Assembly: GCA_963718315.1 (NCBI GenBank)
Contig: CAVQZC010000007.1
Coordinates: forward strand, 248,001-312,000
DNA: 64,000 bases
Direction of reading: 5' to 3'
Source: CAVQZC01 sp963718315
Lineage (GTDB): Bacteria; Actinomycetota; Thermoleophilia; Gaiellales; JAICJC01
Part shown: positions 49,140 to 58,528 of the stretch, one piece after another
Layout: the number at the start of each line of letters is the position of its first letter
How positions within the stretch are numbered: the stretch's first letter is position 1
Translations under genes and position numbers: made by a program
The notes under the pieces: model-generated
Told to the model about the DNA's origin: nothing
Database searches by the model: none
Seen by the model: only the letters and a program-made list of their open reading frames with translations

Positions 49140-50637
49140 TCCCGGGCGCCTACCGCAACCTCGTCCTGATCGGCTTCATGGGCGCCGGCAAGACGTCTGC
49201 CGGGCGGACGCTGGCCGAGCGCCTGGGCTGGGACTTCGTCGACGCCGACGCCGAGATCGAGCGGGTCGCGGGCACGACGATCGCGGACATGTTTGCCATC
49301 GAAGGCGAGGCGGCGTTCCGCGAGCTCGAGGAGCGGGTGGTCGAGGAACACCTGCAGCGGGTGGATTGCGTGATCGCCCTCGGCGGTGGCGCGATCATGT
49401 CGCCGCTGACGCGCGAGCGGCTCCGGGACGGGAGCTTCACCGTGCTCCTGGACGTCACCGCCCAGACCGCCTGGCGGCGCGTCGAGGCCGAGGCGGGTGA
49501 ACGGCCGCTGGCCCGCGAGGGCCGGGCGTTCTCCCGGCTCTACAAGCAGCGCCAGCCGCTCTACCACGCCACCGCCGATGCCCTCTGCGACGCCGAGTAC
49601 GAGGTCGGCGAGGAGCCGCTGCTGGTGCCGCTGGCCCGGCCGGCGGCGCTGGCCGAGCTGCCGCGGCTGGTGGGCGTGCGGCGGCCGGCGCTGATCGCCG
49701 ACCGCAACGTGCTGCGGGTGGTCGGCCCCCCGGTCGAGCCCTTCGTCACCGTCCGCCTGCCGCCGGGCGAGGCGGCCAAGACGCCGACGGTCGCCCGCCA
49801 GGCGTGGACGCGCCTCGCCGACCTCGGCCTGGAGCGCGGCGACGTCGTGGTCGGATACGGGCGGCGGCGCCGCCACCGATCTGGCCGGGTTCGTGGCAGC
49901 CACCTACCAGCGCGGCGTGCCGTGGATCGCGGCGCCGACAACGCTGGTCGGGATGGTGGACGCGGCCATCGGCGGCAAGACCGGGATCGACCTGCCGTCA
50001 GCCAAGAACTACGTCGGCGCCTTCCACCCGCCGGAGTGGGTGGTCACCGACCCGGCCGTCCTGGACACGCTGCCGGTGCGGGAGTGGGCGTGCGGGTTCG
50101 CGGAGGTGATCAAGACCGGTCTGCTGGCCGGCGGTCGCCTGTGGGACCTGGTCAAGGACTGGGAGCCGGGCCGAGGCACCGCCGATCAGCGGCTCGAGCT
50201 GATCCGCCGCTGCGCCGCCTACAAGGCCCACGTGGTCGCCGACGATCCGCGCGAGCAGGGGCTTCGAGCCGTCCTCAACCTCGGCCACACGATCGGCCAC
50301 GCCTTCGAAGCCGCTGCCGGCTACAAGGGGCTCGCCCACGGTGAGGCGGTTGCCGTCGGCCTGCTTCCCGCGCTCTGGCTGTCGTCGCAGATCAGCCGGG
50401 CTCGACCCGGGTGTGGAGGCCGACGTCCGCGAGCTGCTGACGCTCCATGAGCTGCCCACCTCCTACTCGCAGGTCGGCCTCGAGGACGTGCTGGCCACGC
50501 TCCAGCGGGACAAGAAGGCTCGCGGAGGGCGGCCTCGCTTCGTCCTGCTGGAGGCGATCGGCAAGCCGGTCTGGGGCATCGACCCGGGCGACGACCTGAT
50601 CGAGCAGGCGATCGCCCGGGCCCTCAACGCCTCCTGA
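49136..50637 (+). CDS. aroKB: Fused shikimate kinase / 3-dehydroquinate synthase (AroKB); frameshifts near 49860 and 50399
   Basis: About 500 codons. AroK part, residues 1-165: LIGFMGAGKTSAGRTL (Walker A), WDFVDADAEIERVAG, EAAFRELEERVV and VIALGGGAIMSP. It continues without a stop into AroB: EAAKTPTVARQAWTRLADLG, then in the second frame GAATDLAGFVAATYQRGVP, PTTLVGMVDAAIGGKTGIDL, KNYVGAFHPPEWVVTD, GFAEVIKTGLL and LNLGHTIGHAFEAAAG (zinc His). The third frame gives the tail ELLTLHELPTS. Removing one G at each shift restores the frame. The fusion lies upstream of the first shift, so it is genuine. It supplies steps two and five of the shikimate pathway. Confidence 0.9.
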
Positions 50638-50650
50638 CGAGCGCCGAGTT

Positions 50651-51414
50651 TCAGCCGGGCGCCAGCACCACCGGCACCCGCACCTTCGTGGCGGGAACCC
50701 CGCCGCCGGCAACCGACGAGACGACCACGGCTCCCAGCTGCTGCTGGCCGACGTGGAAGCGAACGAACGCCGAGTACCAGCCGCGGCAGGGGGCGGCACA
50801 GCTCGCCGAGACCGGCGCCTTCGCCAGCACCGCTCCCGTCGACGACAGCACGCGGACCTGCAGCGCGCCCTCGAACACCTCGGCGTTGCCCGTTACGGCG
50901 CACGGCACCGAGCTGGGTCGAACCGATGCCGGGCGTGCCGACCGCGATCTCCGGCAGCAGGTCCCAGTAATCGCCGACAGCGAACCGGGCCAGCGGCTTG
51001 CCGGACTCCAGCAGCACTCACCGTCTTCACGGTTGAGAACTGCCCGAGCGTCTGGGCGAGCTGGCCGAGCTTCATGCGAGTGCCCTGGCCGAACGTCGCC
51101 GTGACGTCGAGCGTCGCGACGCCGCCCGCCACCGACAGGGAACGCACCCTGGTGCCGGCCGGGATCGTGGTGCTGACGCCGGCCGCCCGCTCGGCACTGG
51201 TGGGCCCGAGCAGCAGCGTGTCGAGGGCCGCCCGTACTGGCGTGATCGTGGCCGGCACGGTGCGCTTGGTCAGCCAGAGCTGGCTGCTGCGGGCGAACCA
51301 GAGCTGAAAGACGGTGGTCTGGCCGCTGTTGGACAGCGTCGCGGCGGCTGCCGCGGGCACGGCCACCAGCATGATGGCAGCCGTTACGAGAAGGACGATA
51401 CGACGGTTGGACAT
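50651..51414 (-). CDS. Exported GerMN + Gmad2-domain protein; frameshifts near 51019 and 50898
   Basis: About 254 codons. Signal peptide RRIVLLVTAAIMLVAVPAAAAA. The GerMN (sporulation/spore-germination-like) domain has TVFQLWFARSSQLWLTKR, DTLLLGPTSAERAAGVSTT, SLSVAGGVATLDVTATFGQG and LGQLAQTLGQFSTVKTV. After two corrected shifts come LLESGKPLARFAVGDYWDLL and the Gmad2 immunoglobulin-like domain GNAEVFEGALQVRVLSSTG ... GWYSAFVRFHVGQQQLGAV. Such proteins (LpqB/GerM relatives) are extracytoplasmic and linked to envelope function. It is convergent with aroKB and divergent from aroQ. Confidence 0.75.
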
Positions 51415-51551
51415 AGGTCTCCGATCCGGGTTTGAACGTGCCCGGCCATGCTGACGGGGAAGTCCGCGCGGGTGGGTGACGACCCGTGCCGGAGGTGCGG
51501 CGGGACCGTGCCCGCGCCCCTGACGCCTTCAGGTCATTTACGCTAGGCGCG

Positions 51552-51987
51552 ATGCAGGTCGCGGTCCTGAACGGTGTCAACCTCAACATGCTGGGCCGGC
51601 GTGACCCCGCGCAGTACGGCACCCTCACGCTGCGCCAGCTCGAGACCCAGATCTACGAGTGGGCGCAACGAGCTGGGCGTCAACATCCGCTGCTTCCAGT
51701 CCAACAGCGAGGGCGCCTACATCGACCAGATCCACGACGCCTGCGACTGGGCCGGCGGCCTGATCGTCAACCCCGGCGCCTGGACGCACTACAGCTACGC
51801 CGTGCGCGACGCCCTGGAGATCTTCGAGCACCCGATCGTGGAGGTGCACCTGTCGGCCATCGAGCAGCGGGAGGAGTGGAGGCGCCACTCGGTCGTGGCC
51901 GAGGTCGTGTCCAAGCGGATCAGCGGCCACGGCGCCGACGGCTACCGGGAGGCGCTCAGCTACCTGGCCGGAGGGGGAGAGGCGTGA
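51552..51987 (+). CDS. aroQ: Type II 3-dehydroquinate dehydratase; frameshift near 51664
   Basis: About 145 codons. N-terminal VAVLNGVNLNMLGRRDPAQYG, with the flexible-loop Arg and catalytic Tyr. After a shift near 51664 come LGVNIRCFQSNSEGAYIDQI, GGLIVNPGAWTHYSYAVRDAL and VEVHLSAIEQREEWRRHSV (catalytic His in VHLS). The family is a dodecamer that dehydrates 3-dehydroquinate to 3-dehydroshikimate. Removing one base within GGGCGCAACG restores the frame. ATG 51552. The stop overlaps the pepP-like GTG. Confidence 0.92.
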
Positions 51988-53061
51988 GCTTCGCCGACCG
52001 CCTGGCGCGCCTGGGAGCGAGCCTCGATCCCGCCGGTGTGGACGCCATGCTCGTCACCGACCCCGTCAACCTCCGCTACCTGTGCGGATACGACGGGTCG
52101 AACGGCCTGCTCGTGGTGCGCCCCGACGGCGCGGTCTTCCTGACCGACTTTCGCTACCTCGAGGGCGCCCGCGCCATGGAGGACTTCCTGGACGTGCACC
52201 AGGCGACGGTCGACCTGGTCAAGGCCGCGGCCGCCCGGATCGGGGAGTTCGCGCCCGGCGCCGAGCGGATCGGCTTCGAGTCGGCGCACATGACGGTCGC
52301 ACGGCACGGGCTGCTCGACGAGGCCGGAATCCAGAGCATCCCGGTGACGGACCTCTGCGAGAACCTCCGCCTGATCAAGGAGGACGATGAGCTCGACGCG
52401 ATCCGTCGGTCGGCCGCTCTGATCAAGCCGGTGTACGAGGCGATCGCTGCCGAAGGGCTGGTCGGGCGCACCGAGCGCGACGTGGCGTGGCGCGTCAGGG
52501 AGCTCTTCCACCAGGGCGGCGCCGAGGGACTCTCGTTCGACACCATCGTCGCCTCCGCCGACGCCGGCGCCCAGCCGCACGCCACCCCGCGGGACGTGGA
52601 GATCGTCCCCAACACCCTGGTCACCATCGACCTGGGCTGCATCCTGGGCGGCTACTGCTCCGACTGCACCCGGACGTTCGCCACCGGCGACCTCCCCGAC
52701 GAGCTCGCCGAGGCGTACACCCTCTGCCTGACCGCGCAGCTGGCCGGCATGGCGGGCATCCGCGCCGGAATCACCGGAGCCGAGGCCGATGCGATCGTCC
52801 GCGGCGTGATCGAGGCCGGCCGGGCACGGCGACCACTTCCAGCACGGCACCGGCCACGGCGTCGGCCTCGACATCCATGAGGGGCCGCGGCTGGGCAAGA
52901 CCGGCACCGCAACCCTGCAGCCGGGCATGATCGTCACAGTGGAGCCGGGTGTCTACCTGCCCGGGGTCGGCGGAGTCCGCATCGAGGACCTCGCAATCGT
53001 CACGGCGGAAGGCCTTCAGCGGCTCACGGGGTACCCTAAGGAGCTGATCGTCTGCGGTTAG
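51984..53061 (+). CDS. Xaa-Pro aminopeptidase (M24B); frameshift near 52823
   Basis: About 359 codons. The creatinase-like N-domain has VDAMLVTDPVNLRYLCGYDGSNG and FLTDFRYLEGARAMEDF. The M24 pita-bread core follows: ELFHQGGAEGLSFDTIVASA, VTIDLGCILGGYCSDCTRTF (two metal Asp) and, after a shift, GDHFQHGTGHGVGLDIHEG (metal His) and TVEPGVYLPGVGGVRIEDL (metal Glu). One extra G at 52821-52824 breaks it. It removes N-terminal residues preceding Pro. GTG 51984 overlaps the aroQ stop; efp follows 27 bp downstream, a very common pair. Confidence 0.92.
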
Positions 53062-53088
53062 CCTCCCACCACCAACCACAGGTCGCGC

Positions 53089-53655
53089 ATGGCTGAGATC
53101 ATCTCCACCAACCAGTTCAAGAACGGCATGCACGTCGAGGTCGACGGCACGGTCTACCGGATCGTCGAGTTCCAGCACGTGAAGCCGGGCAAGGGCGGCG
53201 CGTTCGTCCGCACCAAGCTGAAGGCGCTGGAGTCGGGCGCGGTCGTGGACAAGACCTTCCGGGCCGGGGAGAAGATGCCCCGCATCCACACCGAGGTCAA
53301 GAACGTCACCTACCTCTACAACGACGGCTCCGACGCCCACCTGATGGACTCCGAGACGTTCGACCAGATCGCCCTGTCGGTGGCCTCGATCTCCGACGAG
53401 CTCCAGTACATGCGGGAGAACGACACCGTCCAGATCCTGACCGTGGACGGCAAGCCGGCATCGCTGCAGCTGCCGGCCGCGGTGGAGCTGGCGGTGGCCG
53501 ACACCGAGCCGGGCGTCAGGGGCGACACGGTGTCCAACGTGACCAAGCCGGCAACGCTCGAGACCGGCGCGGTCGTCCAGGTGCCGATGTTCGTCAACGT
53601 CGGCGACAGGATCAGGGTCGACACGCGCGAGGCGCGGTACATCTCACGGGCGTGA
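53089..53655 (+). CDS. efp: Elongation factor P
   Basis: 188 aa. MAEIISTNQFKNGMHVEVDG, then the loop with KPGKGGAFVR that carries the modifiable Lys equivalent, FRAGEKMPRIHTEVKNVTYLY, and the third domain ending VPMFVNVGDRIRVDTREARY. EF-P binds between the P and E sites and relieves stalling at polyproline. No beta-lysylation enzyme (EpmA) lies in the window, so its modification is unknown. ATG 53089. The stop overlaps the next gene's GTG. Confidence 0.96.
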   Translation: MAEIISTNQFKNGMHVEVDGTVYRIVEFQHVKPGKGGAFVRTKLKALESGAVVDKTFRAGEKMPRIHTEVKNVTYLYNDGSDAHLMDSETFDQIALSVASISDELQYMRENDTVQILTVDGKPASLQLPAAVELAVADTEPGVRGDTVSNVTKPATLETGAVVQVPMFVNVGDRIRVDTREARYISRA

Positions 53656-55437
53656 CGCGCATCGTCGACACCACGGTGCGGCTGCTCTCCCAGCAGCCGC
53701 TGGCAGGCACGATCTCGACCGCCGGCGTGCTCGAGGTGGCCGAGATCCTCGACGCCGCCGGCTTCGCCGCGCTCGAGGTGAGCGGCGGAGGCTGCTTCGC
53801 GGCCGCGGTCGAGCACGGGGCGGAGAGTCCCTGGGAGCGCATTCGCGCGCTCAATGCGCAGGTGCTCGCGGACGCCGCTGCAGATGGCGCTGCGGGGGCG
53901 CTTCCTGGTCGGCTCGCAAGCCGCTGCCCGACGACCTGGTGCGCCGCTTCATCCTCTGCGCCGCCGAGAGCGGGATCGAGATCTTCCGGCTGCAGGACCC
54001 ACTGAACGACGTCGAGAACCTGGCCTCGGCAAGCAGCGCCGTGCGCGAGGCCGGTGGCCGCTTCTACGCCGGCCTGGCGTTCTCCGGCTACATGCCCAAC
54101 CTCCAGCGGGTGGTCGAGAAGGCCCGCCGGCTGGCGGAGCTGGGCGCCGACCACATCCTCCTCCACGACCCCGCCGGGGCGCTCGACCCGGGCACCTGCG
54201 GCCACGTCCTCAGCGAGCTACGGGAGGCCTCCGGCGTGCCGGTCGGCCTCTACTGCCAGGGCACCGGCGGAAACGCGCTGGCGATGGCGATCGAAGCCGC
54301 CCGCCTGGGCGCCGAGCCGATCGCCGCCGCCGTGCTGCCGGTCGCCTACACGCTGCACCGGGTCGCGGCCGAGGTGCTGTGCGACGCGCTGACCGGGCTC
54401 GGGCTCGAGCACGGCGTCGACGCCGAGCGGGTCTGGGAGGCGTCGCGGTTCATCGACGACCACGTCACCTCACAGATGCCCGCCCTGCCGATTCCGCCGC
54501 GGATCACGCTGCGCACCGCCTTCAACCGGCTCCCGGTCGGGCTGGTCGGCGACCTCGACGCCCGGCTGCGGATGCTGGGCGCCCACGATCGGCTGGACGA
54601 GGTGCTGGAGGAGTTCAAGCAGGTGCGGATCGACTGCGGCATGCCGCCGCTGGGCCAGCCGGTGGGCGGCATCCTGGCCGGCCAGGCGGTGCGCCACGTG
54701 CTCTCCGCGCGGCGCTGGGTCGAGGTGTCGGGCGACATGGGCGAGTACCTCTCCGGCGTCTACGGCAACCCGCCCCAGGAGATCGCGCCGGAGGCGGCGG
54801 CGCACGCCGGCGAGCGGCGAGATCGAGCAGCCGTCCCAGCACGACCTGGAGGTGGCGCGAGCCGAGGGCCTCGCCGCCAGCGAGGAGGACCTGCTTCTGG
54901 TCGCGCTGTTCGGGGAGGACGCACACCGCCTGCTGCTCACCCTCCGCAACCGCGGCGAGCGCGACGACATCGTCCGCGACGGCCTCGAGCGCACCCAGTC
55001 CGAACGCATCCGCGAGCTGATCGAGATGGTCGAGGGCTCCGAGGTGGGCGAGCTGACCGCTGGAGGACGCCGGCGTCCGGATCACGGTCAAGAAGCAGGA
55101 GCAGCGGGCGGCGGCGCCCGCCGCGCGCGGACCTGCCGGCGAGGCGCCCGCGGCGGCCCCGGCCGCCGAGAACGGGGCCGGGGACAGTGCCTCGGTGGCG
55201 ATCAAGATCGAGTCGCCGATGGTGGGGACGTTCTACCGCTCGGCAACGCCCACCGCCGATCCGTTCGTCGAGGAGGGCGACCGGGTCGAGGTCGGCCAGA
55301 CGATCTGCATCCTCGAGGCGATGAAGCTCTTCAACGAGCTGAAGTCGGAGCACGCTGGCGTGATTCGCTCGGTGCTGGTGCGCAACGCCGAGCCGGTCGA
55401 GTTCGGGCAGCCGTTGTTCGAGCTCGAGCTGGTCTAG
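53652..55437 (+). CDS. Degenerate OadA/PycB-like carboxyltransferase domain fused to AccB-type biotin carrier; four frameshifts
   Basis: About 594 codons. The N-terminal TIM-barrel and helical tail match PycB/OadA carboxyltransferases: ALEVSGGGCFAAAVEH, TPLQMALRGRFLVG, ESGIEIFRLQDPLNDVENL, RLDEVLEEFKQVRIDCGMPP. The active site is substituted: family R-D-G-H-Q is RLLSQ, the carbamyl-Lys segment IKDMAG is LHDPAG, and VHLHSHCTTG is VGLYCQGTGG, so the metal Asp, both His and the Lys are missing. The C-terminus is IRELIEMVEGSEVGEL and an AccB-type biotinyl domain with thumb (TPTADPFVEEGDRVEVGQ) and EAMK. Shifts lie near 53867, 53918, 54815 and 55060; the carboxyltransferase-BCCP junction is inside one frame. 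accC follows. Confidence 0.8.
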
Positions 55438-55454
55438 ATGATGAGGGCAAAGCC

Positions 55455-56828
55455 GTGCTGAAGCGCGTCCTGATCGCGAACCGAGGCGAGGCCGCGGTGC
55501 GGCTGGTGCGAGCCTGCCACGACCTCGGCATCGAGGCGGTCGCCGTCTACTCGACGGCCGACAAGGACGGGCTGTGGGTCGACCTGGCCGACCGTGCGGT
55601 GTGCATCGGGCCCCACCAGGCGGCCGAGAGCTACCTCAAGGTCAGCAACCTGATCGCGGCAGCCGAGACCACCGGGTGTGACGCCGTTCACCCCGGCTGG
55701 GGTTTCCTGGCCGAGAACGCCGGCTTCGTGCGCGCCTGCAATGACAACGACCTGATCTTCGTCGGCCCCTCCCCGCAGGCCATCGAGCTGATGGGCGACA
55801 AGAGCATGGCCAAGCAGACGATGCGCCGAGCGAAAGTGCCGCTGGTGCCTGGTGGCGAGGACCGGCTGGAGGGCGTGGCCGAGGCCGCCGGCCTGGCCGC
55901 CGACGTCGGCTACCCGGTGCTGCTCAAGGCGGCCGCCGGCGGGGGTGGGCGGGGAATGCGCCTGGTCGAGTCCCGAGAGGAGCTCGAGGAGGCCTTCCGC
56001 ATGGCCAGCGCCGAGGCGCAGGCGGCCTTCGGGGACGGCGGCATGTACCTCGAGAAGGCGGTGCTGGATCCCCGCCACGTCGAGATGCAGGTGCTGGCCG
56101 ACGGCCGCGGCGGGGTGCTGGTGCTGGGCGAGCGCGACTGCTCGGTGCAGCGGCGCCACCAGAAGCTCGTGGAGGAGGGCCCGTCCCCGGCACTCGACGA
56201 CCAGATCCGCTCGGGTATGGCTGACGCCGCGCGGCTGGCCTGCCTGGCGTGCGACTACGCAAACGCGGGCACCGTCGAGTTCCTGCTCGATACCGAAGGC
56301 CGGTTTTTCTTCATCGAGATGAACACCCGGCTGCAGGTCGAGCACCCGGTCTCGGAGCTGGTCACGGGCGTCGACATCGCCTGCCAGCAGCTGCTGCTCG
56401 CCGGCGGCGGCGACCTGCCCATGACCGGCCTGGCGCCGCTCCGCGGGCACGCGATCGAGTTCCGGATCAACTGCGAGGACCCGCGCCGCAACTTCATGCC
56501 GGCGGCAGGCACGGTGACGCGGTTCCGGCCGCCGCTCGGTGCCGGCGTGCGGGTGGACACCCATGCCTACGAGGGCTACCGCGTGCCGCCGTTCTACGAC
56601 TCGCTGCTGGCCAAGGTGATCGTCTACGGCGAGGACCGGGCGCAGGCGCTGGCGCGGAGCCGGCGGGCGCTGGCCGAGCTCGAGATCGAGGGCGTCGCAA
56701 CCACCCGTGAGCTGTTCCTGGAGATGCTCGAGGAGCCCGAGTTCGTGGCCGGCCGCGCGACGACGGCCTACCTGGAGCGGTTTGGCGACCGGCTGCCGTC
56801 GCTGGCCGAGGCGCAGGGGGCGGCGTGA
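55455..56828 (+). CDS. accC: Biotin carboxylase
   Basis: 457 aa. Biotin-carboxylase N-domain VLIANRGEAAVRLVRACHDLG, HPGWGFLAENAGFV, the ATP-grasp Gly-rich loop LLKAAAGGGGRGMRLV, ERDCSVQRRHQKLVEEGP, and metal/catalytic EMNTRLQVEHPVSELVTG. The C-domain ends LAEAQGAA. It uses ATP and bicarbonate to carboxylate the biotin of BCCP. GTG 55455 starts 17 bp after the biotin-carrier gene. Its intact motifs contrast with the degenerate carboxyltransferase upstream; the true carboxyltransferase (AccA/AccD or other) is not in the window. Confidence 0.95.
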   Translation: MLKRVLIANRGEAAVRLVRACHDLGIEAVAVYSTADKDGLWVDLADRAVCIGPHQAAESYLKVSNLIAAAETTGCDAVHPGWGFLAENAGFVRACNDNDLIFVGPSPQAIELMGDKSMAKQTMRRAKVPLVPGGEDRLEGVAEAAGLAADVGYPVLLKAAAGGGGRGMRLVESREELEEAFRMASAEAQAAFGDGGMYLEKAVLDPRHVEMQVLADGRGGVLVLGERDCSVQRRHQKLVEEGPSPALDDQIRSGMADAARLACLACDYANAGTVEFLLDTEGRFFFIEMNTRLQVEHPVSELVTGVDIACQQLLLAGGGDLPMTGLAPLRGHAIEFRINCEDPRRNFMPAAGTVTRFRPPLGAGVRVDTHAYEGYRVPPFYDSLLAKVIVYGEDRAQALARSRRALAELEIEGVATTRELFLEMLEEPEFVAGRATTAYLERFGDRLPSLAEAQGAA

Positions 56829-57165
56829 GCGTGCGAGTGACGGGCGCGGTAATGGCCGACGAGGCGATGGTCTCGATCGTGCGCGGCGCGGTGGCTGCGG
56901 AGCGCGGAGCCCGGCTCGACACGCCGGGCCGGATCTCGCGGGTGCTGCCCGGCCGCCGTGGGCCGGTGTCGTGGGAGATCGACAGTGGCGGGTGCGCCTC
57001 GACGTGGACCTGGCGGTCGGCTACGGCACGGTCATCCCGACCGCCGCCGAGGGCGTGCGGCGCCGCGTGGCCGAGGCGGTCACCCAGATGACCGGCCTCG
57101 AGGTGCGCTCGGTGGACGTCACCGTCACCGGCCTGGATCGGGCGGAGGGGCCCAATGGCGGCTAG
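56825..57165 (+). CDS. Asp23/Gls24 family protein; frameshift near 56991
   Basis: About 113 codons. VSVRVTGAVMADEAMVSIV then ARGARLDTPGRISRVL-like sequence; after the shift come LAVGYGTVIPTAAEGVRRRV and MTGLEVRSVDVTVTGLD, the typical Asp23 ending (V-x-x-V-x-V-x-x-V). A G missing at 56990-56992 (GGCGGGTG for GGCGGGGTG) restores it. The family is widespread in Gram-positives between acc genes and nusB and is linked to envelope stress and membrane anchoring. GTG 56825 overlaps the accC stop; the stop overlaps nusB by 11 bp. Confidence 0.85.
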
Positions 57166-57562
57166 CCGTCGCGCCCAGCGCCGCTCAGCAGCGTTCTTGC
57201 TCTACCAGCGCGACCTGATGGACGAGCAGTTCGAGCCGCTGTACGAGGCATACGAGCGCGACAACCAGCAACCGGTGACCGAGTTCACCCGCCGCTGCGC
57301 GGAGGGCGTGTGGGATGACCGGGCGGCACTTGACAGCAGGATCGACGCCGCCGCACGCGGCTGGACGGCCGACCGGCTGGCCGTGCTCGAACGCAACATC
57401 CTGCGGCTTGCGGTGTGGGAGCTGCAGGCGGGCGACCCGCCCCCGGCAGTCGTGATCGACGAGGCTGTCGGCCTGGCGAAGCGCTACGCCTCGCCCGAGG
57501 CTGCCGTGCTGGTCAACGGCATCCTTGGCAAAATCGCCAGGACGGAAGGAGTGGGAACGTGA
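57155..57562 (+). CDS. nusB: Transcription antitermination factor NusB
   Basis: 135 aa, all-helical. N-terminal MAASRRAQRRSAAFLLYQRD (family R-x-x-A-x-x-x-L-Y-x), C-terminal ERNILRLAVWELQAGDPPPA and VIDEAVGLAKRYASPEAAV with NGILGKIA, the diagnostic (V-I-N-E-A-V-x-L-A-K-x-y) motif. NusB with NusE binds boxA RNA in rRNA antitermination. ATG 57155 overlaps the previous gene; its stop overlaps xseB. Confidence 0.93.
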   Translation: MAASRRAQRRSAAFLLYQRDLMDEQFEPLYEAYERDNQQPVTEFTRRCAEGVWDDRAALDSRIDAAARGWTADRLAVLERNILRLAVWELQAGDPPPAVVIDEAVGLAKRYASPEAAVLVNGILGKIARTEGVGT

Positions 57563-57732
57563 GCACGACACGGCTGCATCAGCTGGCGGACGACCTGGAT
57601 CAGCTGCGCCGCAGGCTGGAGGAGGGGAACCTGACGACCGAGCAGGCGACGGAGCTGCTCGAGCAGGTGACCGAGGTCGCCCAGGCGGTCATGGCCGAGA
57701 TCGAACGGCAGGCGGAGGCGCTTGATCGTTGA
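57559..57732 (+). CDS. xseB: Exodeoxyribonuclease VII small subunit-like protein
   Basis: 57 aa from GTG 57559. Two-helix hairpin: LHQLADDLDQLRRRLEEGNLTTEQATELLEQ with the XseB-type (L-E-x-G-x-L-x-L-E-x-a-x-x-l-y-x-x-G) theme, here diverged. The large subunit XseA is not in the window. Position after nusB and before the prenyl synthase supports the call, but the match is weak in the C-terminal helix. Confidence 0.6.
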   Translation: MSTTRLHQLADDLDQLRRRLEEGNLTTEQATELLEQVTEVAQAVMAEIERQAEALDR

Positions 57733-58528
57733 TTCGGCAGGAGCGGGCGCCCTGATCGAGGACTACCTGCGCGGGCTGCGGGTCTCCGACCTGCCCGAGC
57801 TCGAAGAGGCGATCCGCTACTCGCTGCTCTCCGGCGGCAAGCGGATCCGCCCGCGCCTGTGCCTGGCCGCCGCAGTCTCGGCGGGTGGCGACCCCGAACC
57901 GGCACTGCCGGTGGCCGGCGCGATCGAGATGGTGCAGGCGTTCTCGCTGGTCCACGACGACTTGCCTGCGCTGGACGACGACGACACGCGCCGCGGTCAG
58001 CCCACCAGCCACGTCCGCTACGGCGAGGGGGTGGCCGTGCTGGTCGGCGACGCCCTGCTGAACGGCTCTCACCGGCTGGTCATCCGTGAGGTGCACCCGC
58101 CCGAGCTCGCGCTGGCTGTCGCCGCCGAGCTGTCGGACGGCGTGGCGGGGATGATCGACGGCCAGTACCTGGATGTGACGGCGGTCTCCGACCCGACCGT
58201 CGAGCAGCTCGCCCGGCTGCATCGCCTGAAGACCGGCGCCCTGATCGGAGCCTCCGTCGTGTCCGGCGCGCTGGTCGGCGGCGCCACCGACCTGGCGCCG
58301 TACCGCGCGTTCTCGCTGGAGCTCGGCCTGCTGTTCCAGATCGTCGACGACATCCTCGACGACGGCACCGAGGACGAGCCCAGCTACGTGAACCTGCTCG
58401 GCCTGGAGCGGGCTCGGGAGCTGGCGGTCGCATCTCAAGGTCGGGCGCTGGAACTGCTGGCGCACGTTCCCGGGGACACTCGCGAGCTGGCCGGGCTGAC
58501 CGACCAGATCGCCAACCGCCGGTCATGA
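57722..58528 (+). CDS. ispA: Polyprenyl (farnesyl/geranylgeranyl) diphosphate synthase
   Basis: 268 aa. First aspartate-rich motif SLVHDDLPALDDDDTRRG (DDxxxxD), second motif GLLFQIVDDILDDGTEDE (DDxxD), KRIRPRLCLAAA substrate lysine-arginine motif at the N-terminus, and IDGQYLD. The residues just before the first motif (VQAFSL, without bulky aromatics) suggest a C15-C20 product, but this cannot be settled by sequence. TTG 57722 starts it, overlapping xseB by 11 bp. Its TGA overlaps the tlyA ATG. Confidence 0.9.
   Translation: MIVDSAGAGALIEDYLRGLRVSDLPELEEAIRYSLLSGGKRIRPRLCLAAAVSAGGDPEPALPVAGAIEMVQAFSLVHDDLPALDDDDTRRGQPTSHVRYGEGVAVLVGDALLNGSHRLVIREVHPPELALAVAAELSDGVAGMIDGQYLDVTAVSDPTVEQLARLHRLKTGALIGASVVSGALVGGATDLAPYRAFSLELGLLFQIVDDILDDGTEDEPSYVNLLGLERARELAVASQGRALELLAHVPGDTRELAGLTDQIANRRS

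Noticed and set aside
55026..55437. Separate accB gene starting at the internal ATG 55026
   Set aside because: The AccB-type N-terminal helix (IRELIEMVEG) begins before this ATG, with no ATG, GTG or TTG ahead of it, and the frame is continuous with the carboxyltransferase tail, so a fusion is the better reading.
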